In this document: positions 1 to 8,360 of the stretch, piece by piece
Position numbering within the stretch: position 1 is the stretch's first letter
Layout of the letters: every line of letters starts with the position of its first letter
NCBI GenBank assembly: GCA_964499935.1
Contig: CAZCMS010000001.1
Span: forward strand, 1 to 64,000
Length of the DNA stretch: 64,000 nucleotides
From: CALBGR01 sp964499935
Lineage (GTDB): Bacteria > Patescibacteriota > Saccharimonadia > Saccharimonadales > UBA4665
Reading direction: 5' to 3'
Made by a program: the position numbers and the translations under genes
Notes under the pieces: model-generated
Databases searched by the model: none
Told to the model about the DNA's origin: nothing
The model's input: only the letters and a program-made list of their open reading frames with translations

Positions 1-1462
1 TAGTAGTAAGTTGTATAGTCGCTTGTTTTGTTTCTGATGGCTCTACGTTGCCTGTATTACTTGTAATGCTAATGGAGGTTTTCCCACCAACAACACGCGC
101 ACAGGCTGGAGCTGATGTAGTTGCGTTGCTATTAAGAAAAGATCTTTCACTGACGCTATAGGCTTGGCATATATCAGTACCGAACGGGATACCTGTCGAG
201 GATTGTACTGCATATGCGTTATCGACTATTGGATTCACCCCAGTCGCAATACCACCCGAGAAGCCATCGGCACATGCACCGCCTATAACAGTACAGCGAG
301 AAATACCTGAAGCTACTGCATTACCTGTATTCGTAATTGAGTGAGAAAATACTACATTATTACCTTGCTCAACATAAGGAGCATTCACTGATGAATTAGG
401 TGTTAATATCCAAACTGGACAGTTTATATCTACATAGGTGCTATCGAAATGCCATTTATCATCACTCTGTTTTTGCCATTTTTCAATAATCACACGCCAA
501 CCACGCCAGTTTTCGTCTGGAGGTGATGGGAGATTATACGAGTGAACAGTAGAATTATTTTCAGTTGCAATATTAGTCTCTCTAGCCTGGTAACCTGCAC
601 CTGCACTATAGTTATTCCATCTGCCGTCTGCAGGCAGAGTAGAACGAGGTGAGGTCATAGGTGGGCCAGCATTTGTCGGAGAATTCCCGTAACCTCTTGC
701 AAGATATGAGAAGTGATAACGAGAATTAGGGGTCATTGCGCGCCTAAATTGCGTACATGTAGGCACCGGCGAATCTTTTGTAGGTGGAGGAGTCTCCCTT
801 ACCGTTGCCGAGTATGTAATAGTAATGTGTGTAGTTTTACCATTTGGGGGAGCTATAGGCTTAACCTCCCATGTACCCCCTGTAGCACTAGACGGCACGC
901 CACTTGGCCTACCTACTCCTGTTACCTGAAACATTTGAAATTCGTTGAGGTCTGGCCTGTTTTTACGGATAGAGTTATCGCAATCTAGCGCCCAGTTTGT
1001 TGCACCACTAGTAGTATCAGGGGATGACCCTCCTGTGCCTAGAATGACGTTCGTATTATCCGACCCACCTTGCGATGGTGACGCACCAAAACTATACCGA
1101 CAATTATCATCCCTTACCTGAGAGAATGTTCGCTCATCGTAATGCTGTCCCGTATTAAGGCTTATTACACCACCCGGTGGCGTAGTGGTAGCGCCATAAG
1201 TCTTAATTTTTACAGCAGTATTATTGGACTGGCCCCACACAGTAGTAGTCGCTCCTGTTACTGTATTTACATACTCTACTTTATATCGTGAATTTACAAT
1301 CACTCCGGCATAGTCGTGGATATTATTTGAGTTAACACCACAGCCCGTGGCAGCAGAAGCTGTGCCGGCATTGGCTGTATTTACTAAAAATGTCGTGACC
1401 ATCAAAACGAACAGCGCCAATATAATATGCCCTATGCCAAAGCTTTTCATGTTTTGTTTCAT
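1..1462 (-). CDS. Exported surface protein, 3' end outside the window
   Basis: These are the first 487 codons of a longer gene; the frame stays open to base 1. The ATG at 1462 overlaps the TGA of the upstream gene as ATGA, so the two are probably translationally coupled. Residues about 10-30 form one hydrophobic helix (IILALFVLMVTTFLV) followed by NTANAGTASAA, a plausible signal-peptidase site. The remainder is Thr/Ser/Asn-rich and beta-like, with scattered Cys (first at C41) that could form extracellular disulfides. The final ~130 residues, with phrases such as SITNTGNAVASG and SNTGNVEPSETK, resemble DUF11/CARDB-type beta-sandwich repeats of bacterial surface proteins; that is a resemblance by eye. 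No catalytic motif is visible. It is likely an adhesin or stalk-like surface protein. Confidence 0.72.
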   Translation of the reverse strand, partial: MKQNMKSFGIGHIILALFVLMVTTFLVNTANAGTASAATGCGVNSNNIHDYAGVIVNSRYKVEYVNTVTGATTTVWGQSNNTAVKIKTYGATTTPPGGVISLNTGQHYDERTFSQVRDDNCRYSFGASPSQGGSDNTNVILGTGGSSPDTTSGATNWALDCDNSIRKNRPDLNEFQMFQVTGVGRPSGVPSSATGGTWEVKPIAPPNGKTTHITITYSATVRETPPPTKDSPVPTCTQFRRAMTPNSRYHFSYLARGYGNSPTNAGPPMTSPRSTLPADGRWNNYSAGAGYQARETNIATENNSTVHSYNLPSPPDENWRGWRVIIEKWQKQSDDKWHFDSTYVDINCPVWILTPNSSVNAPYVEQGNNVVFSHSITNTGNAVASGISRCTVIGGACADGFSGGIATGVNPIVDNAYAVQSSTGIPFGTDICQAYSVSERSFLNSNATTSAPACARVVGGKTSISITSNTGNVEPSETKQATIQLTT

Positions 1463-2469
1463 TTTTTAAATCCTTTGTATTCTGATTTAAGTGCAGCTAA
1501 TGCTTTAGACAACTTCACTGGATCTACTTTGCTGTGAGATGTTTTTTTCAAATATATAAAGTAGAAGTTCATATCTTCTGCTTGTGTAGAATCGGGCGAA
1601 GCCAAGGCCTTACCTGTCTGTACAGCACTCGGTTTATTGAGAGTTTTTTGATTCAAAATAAAATCTGCAATGTCCTTGCTATATATTTGCTGTTGCCAAT
1701 TCTGTTCACCTGGAGTAGACGCAAAATAGACACTATGGTTAGAGCTTGAACTGCTGTCGTTACCTAGTTTTGGATCTTGTTTAATTTCCTGCAGTGCCTG
1801 CTCTGGACTAATTACACCACTCTCTAATGACGAACGGTAATGATTTGCTCGCTCTTTAGCATATTGTTTGTCTTGAGCAATAAGTTTAGCATCGCCAAGT
1901 CCCTCGGGCTTATATCTCGGACCATATTGCACGTGTTGCCCAAAGTAAAAATCATATAGATAGCCTTCAATCTCTGCACTAGACATCGCTTCAGTAACAA
2001 CAAAAGACTGAGCTTTAATACGGAACCAATCTTCATATTTTTTTTGATCGGATTCGCTAACCTCACCCTCTTCATATATCTGCTGTAATTGAGGCTTGAT
2101 TGATGTATCGGTCATATCTATTCCATTGTTTGTGCCCGCCTTAACTAGACGCAGTGCTTCATACAACTCTTCCGCAGCTACATTTTGTGTCTTTTGTTCT
2201 ACTTTTACAGGATACTCTGTCAGCTTTGTAACCTCATCTTTGGTATACGACTTATCCTCTATAGTAAATACATATTTGCTATCATTCTTATCTTGTAAAT
2301 ACAAAAACACTCCAGCTCCTAGAGAAAGCAAGAATAACGCTACTAAAGTACATATATATAGAGGCTTTTTTATACTTAGAACCCTATGGAGGGTTGACTG
2401 AGATTGCCTGGAATCAACTACAGTCTTGCTGTTCTGACTTTGTGTATGTGTCTTTTTTTGATCTGTCAT
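1459..2469 (-). CDS. Membrane-anchored SurA/PrsA-like protein
   Basis: A 336-residue protein with a ~35-residue polar cytoplasmic N-terminus, one transmembrane helix (about residues 36-57, YICTLVALFLLSLGAGVFLYL) and an extracytoplasmic domain. The start of that domain (VFTIEDKSYTKDEVTKL) matches the usual opening of SurA/PrsA-type chaperone N-domains, where a short strand is followed by a helix beginning T-x-x-E. A helical middle is followed by a Ser-rich linker (residues ~235-245) and a C-terminal part that could be a parvulin-like fold, though no isomerase active-site residues can be confirmed. It is the first gene of a two-gene unit with the surface protein at 1-1462 (ATGA overlap), so a role in folding or export of that partner is an inference. 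AAGGAA lies upstream of the ATG. Confidence 0.68.
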   Translation of the reverse strand: MTDQKKTHTQSQNSKTVVDSRQSQSTLHRVLSIKKPLYICTLVALFLLSLGAGVFLYLQDKNDSKYVFTIEDKSYTKDEVTKLTEYPVKVEQKTQNVAAEELYEALRLVKAGTNNGIDMTDTSIKPQLQQIYEEGEVSESDQKKYEDWFRIKAQSFVVTEAMSSAEIEGYLYDFYFGQHVQYGPRYKPEGLGDAKLIAQDKQYAKERANHYRSSLESGVISPEQALQEIKQDPKLGNDSSSSSNHSVYFASTPGEQNWQQQIYSKDIADFILNQKTLNKPSAVQTGKALASPDSTQAEDMNFYFIYLKKTSHSKVDPVKLSKALAALKSEYKGFKK

Positions 2470-2583
2470 TTGTATAGATTTTCCTTATGCTTACTTTATC
2501 ATACTGCATAACGAAAATTAACCATAAACATCATGTATTTATTTAAATATTTTGCTAAATACACCATAATAGATATTAAATAC

Positions 2584-2611
2584 GTGATTTATCTCACATT
2601 TTTGCACTTTT
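2584..2611 (+). promoter_or_regulatory. Upstream 28-nt motif, copy 1
   Basis: This 28-nt block matches 4496-4523 at 24 of 28 positions, and all four differences are transitions. The shared core is CACATTTTTGCA preceded by TTATCY. Copy 1 ends 37 nt before the -10-like TATAAA (2649-2654) of the CHAP/lectin gene. Copy 2 ends 34 nt before the -10 of the SGNH hydrolase gene. Both genes encode exported cell-envelope proteins, so a common regulator site or an UP-like element is plausible. Confidence 0.5.
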
Positions 2612-2648
2612 CTAAGCATAAGCAATTTTTTTCCTATACACATTGTGG

Positions 2649-2654
2649 TATAAA
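2649..2654 (+). promoter_or_regulatory. -10 box of the CHAP/lectin gene
   Basis: TATAAA preceded by TGG, forming an extended -10 element, 35 nt upstream of the ATG at 2690. No good -35 hexamer is seen at the usual distance, which fits extended -10 use. Confidence 0.4.
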
Positions 2655-2689
2655 AAAGGTATTACTAGACGTAAGAAAGTGTGTATGCT

Positions 2690-3934
2690 ATGACAGACGG
2701 CGGATCCACAATCGGAAATACTCTACCAACTCCAGAAGCCTTTATTAATGATGGCCTACGTACTTTAGATAACGTATTACCTCACCTTCGGCAAGGTAAT
2801 ACAGTTGATGATACTGTACAACATACAGCAGAGATAGTCACTGCGACAAACACTATAGAAGATGATCAAGCGGATGGATTGACTATCCGCGAGGATGAAC
2901 ATGTGGTGGGCGCACTTGAAAGAGTGCGCTCTTTTGTTAAGAACAAGCGACGTTTAGCAGGTGTAGTTGGAACTATGGGAGTGGCGGTGTTGGCGCCAGC
3001 AGTGAGTACACAGGCTCAGGAAGTTTATGATTATACTAAACCGTCTCAGGAAGAAGCTGTCGAATCAGTACCCGATACCTATCCGCTTGCGCAAGCACCC
3101 ATTGGGAGCTTGGATGACTTCGGATACGAAGCAAGGACATGCGGATCTTTTACTCGACATATGGCTATCAGTAATGGAGTCGAATCAAAGCGAGCAGTCA
3201 TGACCTACGATCTTAATTACTACAGAAAAGCAGGTGAACAATTAGACACCAACCCTGCCCCAGGATCAGTAGGGATATCAGTAAGAGAAGGTGGTGGACA
3301 TTCTGTATGGGTAGTAGCTGTAAGTGGAGATCGCGTAATCTATTCTGAATACAATGGACGTGTACCCAATGGGTATTACGCTTGGAGCGTTTCAAAAGAA
3401 AAAGCCTCCAACGGCACATACACTTATGTTCATTTCGAACTCCCAAATAATAAAGCTGGTTCTGGCGAAAAATCTACCTCCCCCAACACTTATCTCGGCG
3501 CCAAATATGATAGACGTAATAAGGATGCTGTTTCTACAAAGCGACCAGTAAAAGAAGGGTCGTTTATACAGTCTAAGGATGGCAAATATCGCTTAGTCGT
3601 GAATAAGGGAGATATTAAACTTCATGATAGTACCGATGATAGTGTTGCATGGAAGACACGCACCAACAAACAGGCTTCACAGTTGCAAGTAAAGACCGGC
3701 AAAGGCAACCAACGTGGCAAGAATACTCTGGTCTTCGGCAATAGAAAAAAAGACTATAAAAAGTGGAACATAGGGTCAGCAACATTAGTTGAGGTCGGCA
3801 ACGACGGCACACTTGCAGGCTACAAAGGCAACAAACGCGTATGGGTAGCCGACGAACTAGCTGCGGTATCACGTGCTGCAAAACAATCTATGTCCAAAAT
3901 AGCGAGCGTACGCCAGAAGGCGTTGGGTAGATAG
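2690..3934 (+). CDS. CHAP-domain amidase with B-lectin C-terminal domain
   Basis: A 414-residue exported protein, probably a peptidoglycan hydrolase. Residues ~1-85 are polar and cytoplasmic-looking, an unusually long stretch before the single hydrophobic helix (~88-107) and a possible cleavage after STQA. A CHAP-like cysteine peptidase/amidase domain follows: C151 in RTCGSF begins the first helix and H204 in GGGHSVWVV is the catalytic His strand. The last ~150 residues match the bulb-type mannose lectin fold: SKDGKYRLVVNKGDIKLHD, then W in VAWKTRTNK, and LVEVGNDGTLAGYKGNKRVW as a second strand set. The ATG at 2690 is chosen because AAGAAAG (2673-2679) is 10 nt away; the GTG at 2681 would sit on top of it. 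It may act on host or own cell wall with the lectin as anchor. Confidence 0.75.
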   Translation: MTDGGSTIGNTLPTPEAFINDGLRTLDNVLPHLRQGNTVDDTVQHTAEIVTATNTIEDDQADGLTIREDEHVVGALERVRSFVKNKRRLAGVVGTMGVAVLAPAVSTQAQEVYDYTKPSQEEAVESVPDTYPLAQAPIGSLDDFGYEARTCGSFTRHMAISNGVESKRAVMTYDLNYYRKAGEQLDTNPAPGSVGISVREGGGHSVWVVAVSGDRVIYSEYNGRVPNGYYAWSVSKEKASNGTYTYVHFELPNNKAGSGEKSTSPNTYLGAKYDRRNKDAVSTKRPVKEGSFIQSKDGKYRLVVNKGDIKLHDSTDDSVAWKTRTNKQASQLQVKTGKGNQRGKNTLVFGNRKKDYKKWNIGSATLVEVGNDGTLAGYKGNKRVWVADELAAVSRAAKQSMSKIASVRQKALGR

Positions 3935-4043
3935 CCCTCTACCTACTCGCACTCATTTCTTAGCATTTGAACGAACTATCGTGGCAACGTCGCATGTGGA
4001 GGACGCTACAATTATTCAACCCCTCTAACCAAAATCCTACCTA

Positions 4044-4400
4044 TCACTTATTTTGGTGCTTGTGATGTTGAGCCTTACTTGCATGCACAATCGAATTAAA
4101 GACTTTAATTTTGATGTTATTGAGCATTTCACGCATGTCTTCGCCTAGTGTTGCCATTGGGTAACTTTGGAGTCTCATTTCATCTTCACTAATTTCTGCA
4201 TGTGCTAATTTTGCTTCGATTGAACACATTTTTTGTTCGATTTCATCGAGCTCATCTTGTGGGCAATCTTGAGCATTAACCCCTGTTCTTTGCACAAAAT
4301 CACGACGTAGCGACAGTAATTCACGTTTAAGTTCACGTGCTTCTGACTCCGCTAATTGATATGATTTTTTTGTTGCCTCGAACTGAGATAATGCCTGCAT
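4044..4400 (-). CDS. Small coiled-coil protein
   Basis: A 118-residue soluble protein of unknown function. Residues ~1-80 are a charged amphipathic helix with two heptad-like stretches (ESEARELKRELLSLRRDF and DELDEIEQKMCSIEAKLAHAE), so a coiled-coil dimer is likely. The C-terminus is His/Lys-rich. AAAGGG lies 7 nt before the ATG. It is monocistronic, transcribed against the SGNH gene, with a TATATT -10 candidate near 4431-4436. I do not recognise a family. Confidence 0.6.
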   Translation of the reverse strand: MQALSQFEATKKSYQLAESEARELKRELLSLRRDFVQRTGVNAQDCPQDELDEIEQKMCSIEAKLAHAEISEDEMRLQSYPMATLGEDMREMLNNIKIKVFNSIVHASKAQHHKHQNK

Positions 4401-4495
4401 AACTTGCCCTTTCTTTTGTTACTTTAATATACCCAAGTAAGTCCCACTACTTACCTATCTGCATATATAGTACATAACCCTTCCATGTCCTTTCA

Positions 4496-4523
4496 GTAAC
4501 TTATCCCACATTTTTGCATTTTT
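4496..4523 (+). promoter_or_regulatory. Upstream 28-nt motif, copy 2
   Basis: Second copy of the motif at 2584-2611 (24/28 identical). It ends 34 nt before the TATAGT -10 box (4558-4563) of the SGNH hydrolase gene. Confidence 0.5.
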
Positions 4524-4557
4524 TTCTTAATTTAATTTCAAATTAATACACGTTGGG

Positions 4558-4563
4558 TATAGT
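4558..4563 (+). promoter_or_regulatory. -10 box of the SGNH hydrolase gene
   Basis: TATAGT preceded by TTGGG. The transcript start would be near 4570, giving a leader of about 34 nt that contains the GGGAG Shine-Dalgarno before the ATG at 4604. A TTG start at 4553 would overlap this promoter and is rejected. Confidence 0.45.
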
Positions 4564-4603
4564 AAACCCAGACCGCAATTCAGTATTTTCAGGGAGACCC
4601 AAC

Positions 4604-5194
4604 ATGCAAAAAACTACTTCTGTTCTACATTCTGTTATTACCATCGTGCTCAGTATTATGTGTTCGCTTGTATTTTTATTACCGTTGCAAGCCTCGGCCG
4701 AACAATTAACTTGGCTCGACACATCACAGCACCCCACCATACAGCCAGTGGATACAATTTCTGGCACTGAATATAATAAGCGCAAGCAGGAACAAAATGG
4801 ATTTGCTCGTCAAGAATGTATACAAAAGAAGATCAGCATAAGCACCCTCCCGCTCACTTACTACGACGGATGCTGGTACACAACAAGTATTGGCATGCTC
4901 GAGAAAGGTGGCAAATACCTGCTTGAACCAGGGCAAAAAACTGCTGCAACAGTCAAGGGTCAAACCAATAATACGACAAAATTACATCCTACTCTCAATC
5001 CAAATGTTTTCGCAGAAACTGTTAACGACGCTGGCACCGGTTACGGATATTTTGTCACACTACGGGCTGCAAGTGACATTAAGTTTCAGCGCGATGTTTC
5101 CAACTCCGGAAGTATCAGTCTTACTCATCAAACAAATGGCACGCGCATCAAAAACACCATTGGACTCTTACATACAGAAAGTTCCTACATATAG
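4604..5194 (+). CDS. SGNH hydrolase, N-terminal piece ending at in-frame TAG
   Basis: This 196-residue piece begins at the ATG with GGGAG 8 nt upstream. It has a clear signal peptide (MQKTTSVLHSVITIVLSI..., cleavage near LQASAEQ) followed by a beta-rich exported region. The frame stops at TAG (5192-5194). The next codons in the same frame continue as YSSNAKWMLILSEAGDF and run on without interruption into the ORF at 5216-7237. The sentence-like continuity around the stop (strand-forming sequence, then N-A-K-W) says the ancestral gene was continuous. On its own this fragment lacks any catalytic domain, so it is either non-functional or is joined to the next part by TAG readthrough. Confidence 0.7.
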   Translation: MQKTTSVLHSVITIVLSIMCSLVFLLPLQASAEQLTWLDTSQHPTIQPVDTISGTEYNKRKQEQNGFARQECIQKKISISTLPLTYYDGCWYTTSIGMLEKGGKYLLEPGQKTAATVKGQTNNTTKLHPTLNPNVFAETVNDAGTGYGYFVTLRAASDIKFQRDVSNSGSISLTHQTNGTRIKNTIGLLHTESSYI

Positions 5195-5215
5195 TACTCG
5201 AGCAATGCAAAATGG

Positions 5216-7237
5216 ATGCTTATCTTAAGTGAGGCAGGAGATTTTGTAAAAGTAAATCTCGAAACACTTGAGCTGACTTTCGTAAAATTCCGGGACAAAC
5301 CAGGTGGAAGTTGGATACCGGGCATGGCAGATATTACTAACGACGGACGATATGTGGCAGCCAGCATCAATGGCACAACAAGCTACAGCGAACTATATCT
5401 TATAGATACTCAGCTGTGCGATACACAAACAACACCAGCCGGATATACAAAGTGTCAGCAAAGAACATTAAAATCTAGTATTCAGGAGCGTGTCGGTTCT
5501 TATCGTAGTATTGGGTTGCCAAGATTCTATAGCAACCACACCCTTGGCTTTTACCATGAAAACAATAATGCTACATACACACAATATTTGTTACAAGCAC
5601 CCCACACTACGGCAATTGCGAACAACTATCTTGCTCTGGGAGACTCATTTGCATCGGGTGAAGGAGCGTTTGAATATGAAATTGGTACTGACATCACAAA
5701 ACAGAACATGTGCCATCTTTCACGCAAATCCTATCCCTACCTTATACAGGCGCAGGTTGCTTTGCAGGATTTTCATTCGGTTGCATGCTCTGGGGCTAGG
5801 ATCGAACATATTACCCAAAAATCCCAGGCACGGAAGCCAGATCATAACCCTTTAGGTAATCTCGTTCCTGGCTACCAGAAACAACTGCAATATATTCATG
5901 ACATGCAGCAGAAACCAACTATCGTTACCGTATCGATAGCTGGCAATAATATAGGCTTTGCAGACAAAATACGCCATTGCATTTTATCTGTTGGCAGCTG
6001 TTTTAGCTCCCGGGAAGATCGACAGGAAATTATGAATGAAATAGATGAGCAGTCCGACAAACTCGTCAAAATGTATAGTGACCTCAAAAGCTCTGTTACG
6101 CCAAATGCCAAAATATATATCATTGGCTATCCTCAAATTATTACTGATGCAAGAGCAGCGCAGTGCGGACTTAATGTACGCCTTACAACTGAAGAGCGTC
6201 AATTGGCTACTTTAGTCACCAGGTATCTGAATAATACTATTATGCATGCAGCTCAGCAGGCCAACGTTCAATATATCGATGTCGATGATGCCCTGGCTGG
6301 CAGTCGCTTGTGTGAAGCCACTTCGGCTGCTATGTCCGTAAATGGCATAACTGCTGGCAAAGATAATGGCATTGGCAGCTACAAATTTCTTGGCAATGAG
6401 AGTTTCCATCCTAATGAAAAAGGATACCAGCTTTTGAAAGAGGCTATACTCAATAAAACAAAAGGGTTCACACATGATTCATCTGTTATCACTGACAACA
6501 GCCAAGAAACTAAAAATAACCTTTTACAAGCACCCGAAACACACCGACCAATCCGTACAAAAATATACAGCGATACCCTTACCGACTCACAAGCTACTCC
6601 TGGAAGTGCTGTCAGTATATCTGGCAATGCATTTCAATATGACCTACTCCCTGGCACCACATTAGATGTAAGCTTAGATGGCCATAATAGTACACTCGGA
6701 TCTGTAGCCACAGACACTAACGGAGGCATACAGGCAACTGTTGCCATCCCTGCTGACACTGAGCCTGGAATACAAGCCATACATCTATACGGAAAAGATA
6801 AAGCCGGCAAAAATATCGATATATACCAATACCTCCAAATCCCTGATGAATACGATGCTGATGATTTGCCTATAACAAATAGTAATCCTGATATACCAGG
6901 CCACGCGAAGGCGCCAAATAACGTCGCATCTCCCCGATCTTTTTCACCTAGTGCTCTCCTAAATTTTACTCTAACTCCTAAACTTCCCCCCGGTGACAGT
7001 GCGACCGCCCCTCTAGGAGAGCAACTTTATGTTCAATCGTCACCCCCTCATACTCTTGGCGCTACGAGCCAAAAGACTCAGCGTGTCGGAAGTGCAGTAT
7101 CTAAACTAGACCTGTCAAAAGACAAGAACCTAGCAAAAAAAGTCGCAACAATAACTGTCTTATCTATAGGATTGTCTTTATTAGCAATGGTAACTATATA
7201 CAAAATAGTGATTGTGCTGTACGCAAGAATTAAGTAA
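5216..7237 (+). CDS. SGNH/GDSL hydrolase, main piece after TAG
   Basis: Same frame as 4604-5194, separated only by the TAG and seven sense codons. An N-terminal WD/TolB-like strand region (GDFVKVNLETLELTFVKF, GMADITNDGRYVAAS) leads to a GDSL/SGNH esterase domain. Visible motifs are block I LALGDSFASGEG (nucleophile Ser), block III SIAGNNIGF and block V SFHPNEKGYQ (catalytic His). An Ig-like domain follows, then a Pro/Ser linker and a C-terminal membrane helix (ITVLSIGLSLLAMVTIYKIVIVL) that would anchor it outside-facing. The first ATG after the TAG is 5216, with no Shine-Dalgarno and no signal peptide, so reinitiation there would not give an exported enzyme. Likely substrates are acylated sugars or lipids (inference). 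Confidence 0.75.
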   Translation: MLILSEAGDFVKVNLETLELTFVKFRDKPGGSWIPGMADITNDGRYVAASINGTTSYSELYLIDTQLCDTQTTPAGYTKCQQRTLKSSIQERVGSYRSIGLPRFYSNHTLGFYHENNNATYTQYLLQAPHTTAIANNYLALGDSFASGEGAFEYEIGTDITKQNMCHLSRKSYPYLIQAQVALQDFHSVACSGARIEHITQKSQARKPDHNPLGNLVPGYQKQLQYIHDMQQKPTIVTVSIAGNNIGFADKIRHCILSVGSCFSSREDRQEIMNEIDEQSDKLVKMYSDLKSSVTPNAKIYIIGYPQIITDARAAQCGLNVRLTTEERQLATLVTRYLNNTIMHAAQQANVQYIDVDDALAGSRLCEATSAAMSVNGITAGKDNGIGSYKFLGNESFHPNEKGYQLLKEAILNKTKGFTHDSSVITDNSQETKNNLLQAPETHRPIRTKIYSDTLTDSQATPGSAVSISGNAFQYDLLPGTTLDVSLDGHNSTLGSVATDTNGGIQATVAIPADTEPGIQAIHLYGKDKAGKNIDIYQYLQIPDEYDADDLPITNSNPDIPGHAKAPNNVASPRSFSPSALLNFTLTPKLPPGDSATAPLGEQLYVQSSPPHTLGATSQKTQRVGSAVSKLDLSKDKNLAKKVATITVLSIGLSLLAMVTIYKIVIVLYARIK

Positions 7238-7263
7238 AAATTAAGGATTACAAAAGAAACACC

Positions 7264-8067
7264 ATGTATACTACAAATATCATGAATACAACATACGCTT
7301 CATCCAGCTATACACTACGCGACACAGATCTTATCTTTGGACCTGACAACACAAAATCACAACAGGATTCATCGTTAAATCCTTATATTCTCAGGGTGCG
7401 TGACCTCCCCGATGACGACAAACCTCGTGAAAAACTTCTCAATGGAGGAGCGAAGCAACTTACTGTCCCGGAACTTATTGCTATCCTATGGGGCGTGGGT
7501 ACTAAAAAAGAAGACGTCCTTGCCATGGCACGACGAACAACTAGTGAATACGGAGAAAAAGCGCTCGCAACGACAGACAGCCCTGTTAAACTTGCCGAAG
7601 CTACGAATATCCCCCTCACGAAAGCGTGTCAAATTGTTGCGGGCTTTGAGCTTGGTCGCAGATTCTATTCCAGTAAAAATGGGAATCCAGTTTTTATCCG
7701 CAATGCTCAGCAAGCATATGAACACTTGAAGGGCATTGCAGGTAGCCAAAAAGAACAGCTCCGAGGACTCTATCTTAATAGTCGTTACCAGGTTGTTCAT
7801 GACGAAGTAATATCTATAGGTACTTTAACTTCAAATATTGTTCACCCTCGAGAAGTTTTTCAGCCCGCTATAGAGTATGGGGCGATTGCAGTTATTATTG
7901 CCCATAATCACCCGTCAAATAATCCAACTCCGACAAGTGATGATCTTACAATTACCAGCCAACTCGTAACCGCAGGTAAAATACTTGGCATCGATCTATT
8001 AGATCATTTAGTAATAGCAAACGACACTTTTATCAGCATAATCGGAGACAAACAACATGAGCAATAA
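7264..8067 (+). CDS. radC: RadC/JAB-domain protein
   Basis: A 267-residue member of the RadC (UPF0758) family. An N-terminal helix-hairpin-helix-like region (residues ~45-130, LPDDDKPREKLLNGG and ELIAILWGVG) precedes the MPN/JAMM domain. The metal-binding signature is complete: HNHPSNNPTPTSDD, plus the upstream E of HDEVISIG. The family was named for DNA repair, but its biochemical role is still unclear; JAMM metalloprotease-like folding is known. It follows the SGNH gene by 26 nt and overlaps the next gene by 11 nt, so it is in a plus-strand operon. AAGGA lies rather far (about 16 nt) from the ATG; a second ATG lies at 7282. Confidence 0.9.
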   Translation: MYTTNIMNTTYASSSYTLRDTDLIFGPDNTKSQQDSSLNPYILRVRDLPDDDKPREKLLNGGAKQLTVPELIAILWGVGTKKEDVLAMARRTTSEYGEKALATTDSPVKLAEATNIPLTKACQIVAGFELGRRFYSSKNGNPVFIRNAQQAYEHLKGIAGSQKEQLRGLYLNSRYQVVHDEVISIGTLTSNIVHPREVFQPAIEYGAIAVIIAHNHPSNNPTPTSDDLTITSQLVTAGKILGIDLLDHLVIANDTFISIIGDKQHEQ

Positions 8068-8359
8068 TCAGACAACCTATCAACTACAATCAAACGACGT
8101 GGTTACCAATATAGATAATCCTGCAGTCACCTCTCCTAGGAGTTGGCTGGCACATGATTTTGCCGAAGAATACAGGTTTGAACTAAAGGCACAAATTGCT
8201 TCTGGGGATTACTTTGTACTGCTAGCGACTCGACTCGATGCCCTCAGCCAAGAACTTGAAAAAAGAGAACCTGACGCACATATAGTCTTGGAGCGCACAA
8301 TTACTGATCTAAGTTTTCTGCATGAGAATTATGAAATAAAAAAGAAGCAAAGCAAGTAG
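8057..8359 (+). CDS. Small helical protein after radC
   Basis: A 100-residue soluble protein, mostly alpha-helical in its second half (FELKAQIASGDYFVLLATRLDALSQELEKRE). The start overlaps the end of radC by 11 nt, which indicates translational coupling. No family recognised and no transmembrane segment. The partner relationship with RadC is inferred only from the overlap. Confidence 0.65.
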   Translation: MSNNQTTYQLQSNDVVTNIDNPAVTSPRSWLAHDFAEEYRFELKAQIASGDYFVLLATRLDALSQELEKREPDAHIVLERTITDLSFLHENYEIKKKQSK

Positions 8360-8360
8360 A

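Noticed and set aside
713..988. 91-codon plus-strand ORF at the left edge
   Set aside because: Shadow of the open minus-strand frame 1-1462, which has a signal peptide and continuous protein sense.
5192..5194. Recoding to selenocysteine or pyrrolysine, or an alternative genetic code
   Set aside because: The stop is TAG, not TGA, so selenocysteine does not apply. No pyrrolysine gene is seen, and other genes here end in TAG normally (for example at 40667 and 47641).
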